Positions 14,637 through 19,224 of a stretch of DNA of 19,224 nucleotides are shown one piece after another. The DNA is from UMGS172 sp045578845 (GTDB taxonomy: Bacteria; Bacillota; Clostridia; Oscillospirales; Acutalibacteraceae), in assembly GCA_045578845.1 (NCBI GenBank), contig JAZNLA010000028.1:1-19224 (forward strand). The letters are read 5' to 3'. Numbering within the stretch: position 1 is the first letter of the stretch; each line of letters begins with the position of its first letter. The notes below the pieces were generated by a model, which saw only the letters and a list, made by a program, of their open reading frames with translations, ran no database searches and was not told the DNA's origin. The position numbers and the translations under genes were made by a program.

Positions 14637-15375
14637 ACAATACCTTTGAAAGAAAATCTTTAAGACGTGGATTTTTAGGATTAGAGAAAAACTCGTTAGG
14701 CTCTGCCTGTTCAATAATTATACCCTCGTCAATAAATAAAACACTTGTACCAACCTCGCGGGCAAATCCCATTTCGTGGGTTACAACCACCATGGTCATG
14801 CCGTCAGCGGCCAATTTATTCATTACCTCTAAAACTTCACCGACCATTTCTGGGTCAAGAGCCGATGTGGGCTCATCAAAAAGCATAACTTCGGGGTCCA
14901 TGCAAAGTGCCCTTACAATGGCAATGCGTTGCTTTTGACCGCCCGACAGTTGCGACGGATAAGCATTTGCACGGTCACTGAGTCCTACCTTTTCAAGCAA
15001 TTCCATTGCCTTTGCTTCTGCCTCTTCCTTAGTCTTACCCAAAAGTTTCATAGGTCCTACCGTCATATTTTTCAAAACGGTCATATGCGGAAAAAGATTA
15101 AATTGTTGGAACACCATGCCCATTTTTTGGCGGTGTTTATTTATATTTACTTTAGGGTCGGTAATATCAACATCCTCAAAGAAAATTTTACCGCCTGTTG
15201 GCTCTTCAAGTCGGTTTAAACAGCGTAAAAAGGTCGATTTACCCGAACCTGAAGGACCGATTACTACGATAACGTCACCCTTTTTAATTTCAGCATTAAC
15301 ACCTTTTAAAACGTCAACACTGCCAAATGACTTTTGCAGGTCTTCAACTTTAATAATTACATTATCAGTGCTCAC
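14635..15375 (-). CDS. Polar amino-acid ABC transporter, ATP-binding subunit (GlnQ/ArtP type)
   Basis: This is the cytoplasmic ATPase that powers the neighbouring permease. The 246-residue product has every nucleotide-binding motif: Walker A GPSGSGKST (40-48), Q-loop MVFQQFNLFPHMTVL, signature LSGGQKQR, Walker B VMLFDEPTSALD and switch VVVTHEMGF. FQQFNLFPH and the overall length mark the polar amino-acid uptake subgroup. The start is GTG at 15375, ten bases after AGGAGGT (15386-15392); longer in-frame starts run through that ribosome site. It overlaps the permease gene by 11 bases, so translation is coupled. The substrate is best judged from the ArgR-like site upstream of the binding-protein gene: arginine or related, but unproven. 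Confidence 0.94.
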   Translation of the reverse strand: MSTDNVIIKVEDLQKSFGSVDVLKGVNAEIKKGDVIVVIGPSGSGKSTFLRCLNRLEEPTGGKIFFEDVDITDPKVNINKHRQKMGMVFQQFNLFPHMTVLKNMTVGPMKLLGKTKEEAEAKAMELLEKVGLSDRANAYPSQLSGGQKQRIAIVRALCMDPEVMLFDEPTSALDPEMVGEVLEVMNKLAADGMTMVVVTHEMGFAREVGTSVLFIDEGIIIEQAEPNEFFSNPKNPRLKDFLSKVL

Positions 15376-16096
15376 TCTTACGCAACCTCCTCTCAAGTTT
15401 GCCGACCAACCAAGTCAGCAAAACTACAAGTCCCAAATAAATAAGAGCAACTGCGATTAGAGGCATGAACGGTGAATATGTATGATTTCTGATATTATTA
15501 CCCGCTTTGGTCAAATCCATTATACCAACGTAACCCGCAACTGAAGTTTCCTTCAACAGTGCAATAAACTCATTAAGCAAGGTCGGAAGTACATTTTTAA
15601 TAGCCTGAGGCAAAATAACAACCATCATTGTTTGAAAATAACCGAAGCCCAAAGAACGCCCTGCTTCAAGTTGTCCTTTATCAATGGACATAATACCGCC
15701 GCGGAAAATTTCGGCAACATAGGCACCGGAATTTATACCGAATGCAAGCATGGCAACCATAAGTCCGTTATCAGATGATGCAAAAATTATAAAATACATG
15801 ATGAGCAGTTGTACAACAACAGGTGTACCACGCAAAACAGTAAGATATAATTTGCAAATACTATTAACTAAACTAAAAAGATAATACTTTAAGCCCTTAT
15901 GGATTTTCATAGTTTCTAAATTATTGTCATAAGTTGTTCTTATCGTTGCAACAATAATACCTATAAAAACACCCAAAACAGCCGAAGCCAAGGTTATTAT
16001 AATAGTATTAAAGAATCCTTGAAGCAAAAATTCCCAACGGTCGTCCTTAACAAAGTTAAGAATAAATTGCTCTTTTAAATCATTAAACCAATCCAT
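15365..16096 (-). CDS. Polar amino-acid ABC transporter, permease subunit (HisM/GlnP type)
   Basis: The 243-residue membrane subunit forms the translocation channel, probably as a homodimer because only one permease gene is present. It opens with FLLQGFFNTIIITLASAVLG, typical of this subfamily. It has the VLRGTPVVVQLLIMYF segment and the EAA loop EAGRSLGFGYFQTMMVVILP-QAIKNVLP, where the ATPase docks. AGGAG precedes the ATG. It lies downstream of the binding-protein gene across a partial terminator and upstream of the ATPase gene, which it overlaps. The three-gene order, binding protein then permease then ATPase, is the usual one. Confidence 0.94.
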   Translation of the reverse strand: MDWFNDLKEQFILNFVKDDRWEFLLQGFFNTIIITLASAVLGVFIGIIVATIRTTYDNNLETMKIHKGLKYYLFSLVNSICKLYLTVLRGTPVVVQLLIMYFIIFASSDNGLMVAMLAFGINSGAYVAEIFRGGIMSIDKGQLEAGRSLGFGYFQTMMVVILPQAIKNVLPTLLNEFIALLKETSVAGYVGIMDLTKAGNNIRNHTYSPFMPLIAVALIYLGLVVLLTWLVGKLERRLRKSEH

Positions 16097-16137
16097 ACAA
16101 TCTCCTAAGTATTTTCCAAATTAACATAAAAACACTT

Positions 16138-16167
16138 AAAAAGGACGGTAAAAATACCGCCCTTTTT
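16138..16167 (-). terminator. Intercistronic hairpin, probable partial terminator or RNA stabiliser
   Basis: AAAAAGGACGGTA (16138-16150) pairs with TACCGCCCTTTTT (16155-16167), with one A-C mismatch, around AAAA. On the minus strand the stem ends in CCTTTTTAA. It lies between the binding-protein and permease genes, where a leaky terminator would give more binding protein than membrane subunits. Confidence 0.7.
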
Positions 16168-16183
16168 ATCAGCGTAAATAAAC

Positions 16184-16981
16184 TTATTCTGCAGGAATAT
16201 ATCTATCAACAATACTCTTAATTGTGCCGTCTTCGGTAAGTTCCTCTAAAGCCTTGTTGATTTTATCAAGAAGTTCGGTGTTGTCTTTTGCAAGGCAGAT
16301 TGCATAGTCTTCGTCAACATATGCACCTTCCAAAATTTTAAGACCGGCGTTTGCATTAACATATGCCTTAGCAGGCTCGTTATCAATGATAACAGCGGTA
16401 ACTTTGCCGGTAACAAGTGCTTGAACGGCATCAGCACCTGTATTGTACTGAGCAACCTTATCTTTACCGAAGCCCCATTTATTAGGGTCAGATGAGGAAT
16501 ATATATCACCTGTAGTACCCATTTGAACGCCTATTTTAATACCGTCTTTAACGCCGATAGGATTGCCTTCTGCATCAAAACCGGTATAGAAATCTTCATA
16601 CGAAGTATAAGGACTGTTTTCGGGAACAATAACTGCCTGAACGCCTTTGGCATATGAGTTTGTGAAATTAACACTCTTTTTTCTGTCTTCGGTAACGGTC
16701 ATACCGGCCATACCGATGTCATACTTACCGCCTGCAACACCCGACACGATAGAGTCGAAATCAACGTCTTTAATTTCAAGTTTCATACCAAGTTTTTCGG
16801 CAATTGCAGCAGCGATTTCTGCATCAATACCGACAATCTTATCGCCTTCGTACATTTCATACGGAGGGAAAGCAGCGTTGGTAGCCATAACAAGTGTATT
16901 TTCGTCTTTACCGCAACCAACCATTGAGCAAACACCCAAAAGCATTACAATTGCAAGAACTAAAGTTAAAATCTTTTTCAT
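16184..16981 (-). CDS. Polar amino-acid ABC transporter, substrate-binding lipoprotein
   Basis: This is the extracellular binding protein of the transporter. The 265-residue product starts MKKILTLVLAIVMLLGV, with a lipobox SMVGC (Cys23) that would be lipid-anchored. The mature part carries solute-binding family 3 landmarks: AAFPPYE, GIDAEIAAAIAEKLG, YDIGMAGMTVTEDRKKSVNFT, GVQMGTTGD and a C-terminal EELTEDGTIKSIVDRYI. The ATG at 16981 follows GGAGGT by seven bases; a longer frame reaching 17026 has no ribosome site and would bury the signal peptide. An ArgR-box-like sequence sits in the promoter. The substrate is an amino acid, arginine, lysine or histidine class most plausible. It is transcribed ahead of permease and ATPase. 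Confidence 0.95.
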   Translation of the reverse strand: MKKILTLVLAIVMLLGVCSMVGCGKDENTLVMATNAAFPPYEMYEGDKIVGIDAEIAAAIAEKLGMKLEIKDVDFDSIVSGVAGGKYDIGMAGMTVTEDRKKSVNFTNSYAKGVQAVIVPENSPYTSYEDFYTGFDAEGNPIGVKDGIKIGVQMGTTGDIYSSSDPNKWGFGKDKVAQYNTGADAVQALVTGKVTAVIIDNEPAKAYVNANAGLKILEGAYVDEDYAICLAKDNTELLDKINKALEELTEDGTIKSIVDRYIPAE

Positions 16982-17013
16982 GAATTTTACCTCCAATAAA
17001 TATTTACATTTGC

Positions 17014-17042
17014 AGTATATCACCAACTGAATAAAAATGCAA
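17014..17042 (-). promoter_or_regulatory. Sigma-A promoter of the amino-acid ABC transporter operon
   Basis: On the minus strand TTGCAT (17042-17037), 17 bases, TATACT (17019-17014). The binding-protein ATG at 16981 follows after a short leader with GGAGGT. The ArgR-like box lies over the -35 and spacer. Confidence 0.75.
17028..17041. promoter_or_regulatory. ArgR (ARG-box)-like operator
   Basis: The plus-strand core TGAATAAAAATGCA fits the palindromic ARG-box pattern TGAAT-nnnn-ATTCA with one mismatch. Its position, over the -35 and spacer of the transporter promoter, suits repression by an arginine-loaded ArgR. The inference rests on a single short motif in AT-rich DNA, and no argR gene is in the window. 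Confidence 0.45.
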
Positions 17043-17120
17043 CATTATTCTAAAAATTTGTATATTTCAACAAATTAACCTTATAAAACAAAGGCACAAT
17101 TACAGATTTTCAGTGTAATT

Positions 17121-17148
17121 TTTACATTTATATTATAAATCATAAAAT
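17121..17148 (+). promoter_or_regulatory. Sigma-A-like promoter of the small Cys-rich gene
   Basis: TTTACA (17121-17126), 16 bases, TAAAAT (17143-17148): five of six in each hexamer. It lies about 30 bases before the ATG at 17177, and is divergent from the ABC transporter promoter. Confidence 0.5.
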
Positions 17149-17176
17149 CTCACACAAACTAAGCAAAGGTGAAAAT

Positions 17177-17353
17177 ATGAGTATAATTAAATGTTCATTA
17201 AACTGCAAACATCAAGGTGACGGTTACTGTATGCTTGAAAATATTGAAACACCAAAAAACATAATTAAAAAATGTCCCTACTACTCAAAAAACATTGGCA
17301 ATAGCCTCATGCAGATTACGGACACCGATAACCTCAATACCAAAATCCTCTGA
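17177..17353 (+). CDS. Small cysteine-rich protein (58 residues)
   Basis: A short gene with AAAGGTG (17165-17171) five bases ahead of its ATG. The product starts MSIIKCSLNCKHQGDGYC and contains Cys6, Cys10, Cys18 and Cys33 (KKCPYYS), a spacing suited to a metal site. Similar small clostridial proteins with N-C-x-Y-Q-x-DGYC-x-L and a late CPYY are, as I recall, often misannotated 'hydroxymyristoyl-ACP dehydratase'; their function is unknown. The last 23 or so codons lie antisense to the 3' end of radA (overlap 17285-17353). The family core seems to end near CPYYSK, so this tail may be an extension gained after loss of an older stop. The gene is divergent from the ABC transporter and convergent with radA. 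Confidence 0.75.
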   Translation: MSIIKCSLNCKHQGDGYCMLENIETPKNIIKKCPYYSKNIGNSLMQITDTDNLNTKIL

Positions 17354-18652
17354 TTTAAGTTGTTTTAAGCACGAACGCGGCACTACACATCTTTTAAACC
17401 CAAGTCGTGCCGCCTCTCTTATTCGGGCACCAATGCGTGATACCGACCTAACTTCTCCTGATAGACCGATTTCCCCTATTGCAACAATATCATCCGGAAC
17501 GGCCTTATCGGTTATACCCGATACAAGTGCCAACGATACAGGTAAATCTGCCGCAGGCTCATCAAGACGAAGACCGCCTACTATATTAAGATAGGTATCC
17601 ATTCCCGAAAAACGGTAACCAAGACGTTTTTCAAGCACCGCAAGTATTAAATTGAGCCGGTTAAAATCAAAGCCTGTAGACATTCTGCGTGCATTTCCGT
17701 AACCCGACGCAGACACAAGACTTTGCACCTCGGCAAGAACAGGCCTTGAGCCTTCCATAACACATGAAATACAGTTGCCCGAAACATTTATATTTCTTTC
17801 CGAAAGCAGTGCCGCCGACGGATTTGAAACTTCTTCGAGTCCTCGGTCATTCATTTCAAAAACACCAATTTCGTTGGTCGAGCCGTAGCGGTTTTTAACT
17901 GCCCTTAATATGCGGTAAGCATAATTTCGTTCTCCTTCAAAATAAAGAACAGCGTCAACAATATGTTCCATAACCTTAGGACCAGCAATAGCACCGTCTT
18001 TATTCACATGACCCACAATAATAACGGGAATATCAAGCGATTTACCGACGCGTAGCAACGCGTTTGTACACTCTCTTACCTGAGTAACACTTCCCGCTGA
18101 AGACTGTATTTCAGCATGATTCATGGTTTGAATTGAGTCAATCATGACAATATCGGGTTTATTAAGTTTTACATATTCACACACCGTTTCAACATCGGTT
18201 TCGGTCATAACAAAAAGACTGTCACTGTTGACACTTAGCCTGTCCGCACGAAGTTTAAGTTGCTTTGCAGACTCTTCACCCGATACATATAGTACCTTTT
18301 TTTCATTGCAAAACGTTCCGCAAACCTGCATAAGTAAAGTTGATTTTCCGATACCGGGGTCACCCGACAACAGCACAACCGAGCCTTTAACAAGACCGCC
18401 GCCCAAAACTCTGTCAAGTTCACCTATGTTAGTATTATACCTTATTTCATCACCATGGTCGATTTGGCTGACGGGTTTTACACCTACAAAACTGCCTGAT
18501 GATACAGTCCTTGCAACCGTACTTTTAACATCATTGACAATTTCTTCATTCATGGTATTCCATTCACGGCACTGCGGACACTGTCCCGACCATTTAGGTG
18601 CACTATACCCACACTCACTGCATATAAATTTTGTTTTAATCTTTGCAGCCAT
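17285..18652 (-). CDS. radA: DNA repair protein RadA (Sms)
   Basis: RadA is a RecA-like ATPase that helps branch migration and processing of recombination intermediates. The 455-residue product has the N-terminal zinc finger CSECGYSAPKWSGQCPQC (about residues 11-28), then the Walker A GDPGIGKST, the RadA-specific KNRYGSTNE motif and a Lon-like C-terminal domain (DLPVSLALVSG, GEIGLSGEVRSV). Length and motifs are standard. AAGGAAG precedes the ATG. It begins 17 bases after the cwlD-like stop codon and so is probably co-transcribed with it. The stop overlaps the convergent small Cys-rich gene. Confidence 0.97.
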   Translation of the reverse strand: MAAKIKTKFICSECGYSAPKWSGQCPQCREWNTMNEEIVNDVKSTVARTVSSGSFVGVKPVSQIDHGDEIRYNTNIGELDRVLGGGLVKGSVVLLSGDPGIGKSTLLMQVCGTFCNEKKVLYVSGEESAKQLKLRADRLSVNSDSLFVMTETDVETVCEYVKLNKPDIVMIDSIQTMNHAEIQSSAGSVTQVRECTNALLRVGKSLDIPVIIVGHVNKDGAIAGPKVMEHIVDAVLYFEGERNYAYRILRAVKNRYGSTNEIGVFEMNDRGLEEVSNPSAALLSERNINVSGNCISCVMEGSRPVLAEVQSLVSASGYGNARRMSTGFDFNRLNLILAVLEKRLGYRFSGMDTYLNIVGGLRLDEPAADLPVSLALVSGITDKAVPDDIVAIGEIGLSGEVRSVSRIGARIREAARLGFKRCVVPRSCLKQLKSEDFGIEVIGVRNLHEAIANVF

Positions 18653-18669
18653 TTTAAACTTCCTTTTTG

Positions 18670-19224
18670 TTAAATTTCGTTTTTAAAATAATCCACAACA
18701 CCCACCGCTATAGCAAGTGCCATTTTTTGCTGATACTGTTCATTTTTTAAATTATTAAGGTCATTTTGATTGCTTAAAAAACCGCACTCGGCAATAACCG
18801 ACGGCACAACGGCACGGTTAAGCAAATAAATATCCTTCGTGGTTTTTTTGACAACTCGGTTGTTATCCTGTTGCACCAAATTTTTAACCGAAGTCTGTAT
18901 ACATTCAGCAAGTTGTTTAGAACCATCAATATTTGCATAAAATATCTGAGCACCGCGAGGCTGAGCAGTCGAGTATTTGTTCATATGAATACTGATAAGT
19001 ATTGCATTTTTATATTTTTCAGTGAGTTTCAAGCGGTTTTTTATGTCGCTTACCTTTTTGGAACCTGTATCGTCACCCGAAGCGGTCGATATATCTCGGT
19101 CACGCACCAAAACTGCATTGTATCCTAATGTGTCCATTATGGAAGCTAATTTCAAAGCAATACTTAAATTCAAATCTTTTTCGATAGTACCGTCATTAGC
19201 CACAGCACCGCCGTCAAATCCACC
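18670..19224 (-). CDS. cwlD: N-acetylmuramoyl-L-alanine amidase, probably CwlD (partial, N-terminus off the edge)
   Basis: This is the C-terminal 184 residues of an Amidase_3 zinc enzyme cutting the bond between muramic acid and L-alanine. The frame is open to the window edge and begins GGFDGGAVANDGTIEKDLNL, so it carries the GG of the HGG motif but not the zinc His. Zinc and catalytic residues seen are Glu in TIEKD, His in LISIHMNKY and Glu in VIAECGFLSN. There is no C-terminal wall-binding repeat, and the total length would suit the about 237-residue CwlD, which prepares cortex for PdaA. PdaA in the same window supports this. A different cell-wall amidase is possible. It is the upstream partner of radA. 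Confidence 0.8.
   Translation of the reverse strand, partial: GGFDGGAVANDGTIEKDLNLSIALKLASIMDTLGYNAVLVRDRDISTASGDDTGSKKVSDIKNRLKLTEKYKNAILISIHMNKYSTAQPRGAQIFYANIDGSKQLAECIQTSVKNLVQQDNNRVVKKTTKDIYLLNRAVVPSVIAECGFLSNQNDLNNLKNEQYQQKMALAIAVGVVDYFKNEI

Noticed and set aside
14570..14938. Long open frame on the plus strand antisense to the ABC transporter ATPase
   Set aside because: It overlaps a well-supported ATPase gene and two terminators, has no convincing ribosome site, and its residues are a shadow of the ATPase codons. The same applies to other antisense frames over spoIVA, typA and radA.
17098..17120. AATTACA/TGTAATT inverted repeat as a radA terminator
   Set aside because: It lies 165 bases from the radA stop, beyond the small Cys-rich gene, is AT-rich and has no T-run on the minus strand.
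1..19224. A new defence, secondary-metabolite or mobile system
   Set aside because: Every sizeable open frame resolves to a known housekeeping, transport or sporulation family; I see no toxin-antitoxin pair, nuclease island, integrase or biosynthetic cluster.

Overview
The window is ordinary, well-packed chromosomal DNA from an AT-rich, endospore-forming Gram-positive bacterium, most likely a member of the Clostridia. The evidence is three spore-assembly genes (spoIVA, pdaA and a cwlD-like amidase), consensus sigma-A promoters with 17-base spacers, strong GGAGG-type ribosome binding sites, lipoprotein signal peptides and tRNA genes with encoded CCA. I see no prophage, transposase, CRISPR array, defence island or clearly new multi-gene system. 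The most unusual material is a compound palindromic repeat beside queA, some candidate regulatory sites, and a small cysteine-rich gene.

Layout. At the left edge is the start of a sugar aminotransferase gene (minus strand). A gene-poor stretch follows, ending in the palindromic element that touches the 3' end of queA (minus). A plus-strand operon asd-dapA-dapB makes the lysine/diaminopimelate precursors, which also feed peptidoglycan and spore dipicolinate. It converges, at a shared terminator, on a gene for a permuted papain-fold hydrolase. A tRNA-Leu(UAG) gene follows. Then come, on the minus strand, pdaA and spoIVA, then an overlapping pair encoding an AGCS-type amino-acid:cation symporter and a PflX-like radical SAM protein. 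The next minus-strand pair is typA with a translationally coupled DEDDh exonuclease that carries a zinc ribbon. Divergent from typA is pnuC (plus), followed by tRNA-Lys(UUU). A polar amino-acid ABC transporter (binding protein, permease, ATPase; minus) has an ArgR-box-like operator inside its promoter. Divergent from it is a 58-residue cysteine-rich protein gene. The window closes with radA and a truncated cwlD-like amidase (minus).

How the genes work together. DapA and DapB make the precursor of diaminopimelate and dipicolinate. PdaA and CwlD are the two enzymes known in Bacillus to build muramic-delta-lactam in spore cortex. SpoIVA is the coat basement ATPase and has a convincing sigma-E-like promoter here. 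The spore genes are neighbours but not one operon. The rest is housekeeping: tRNA queuosine modification, ribosome-associated GTPase, recombination, NAD precursor uptake and amino-acid uptake.
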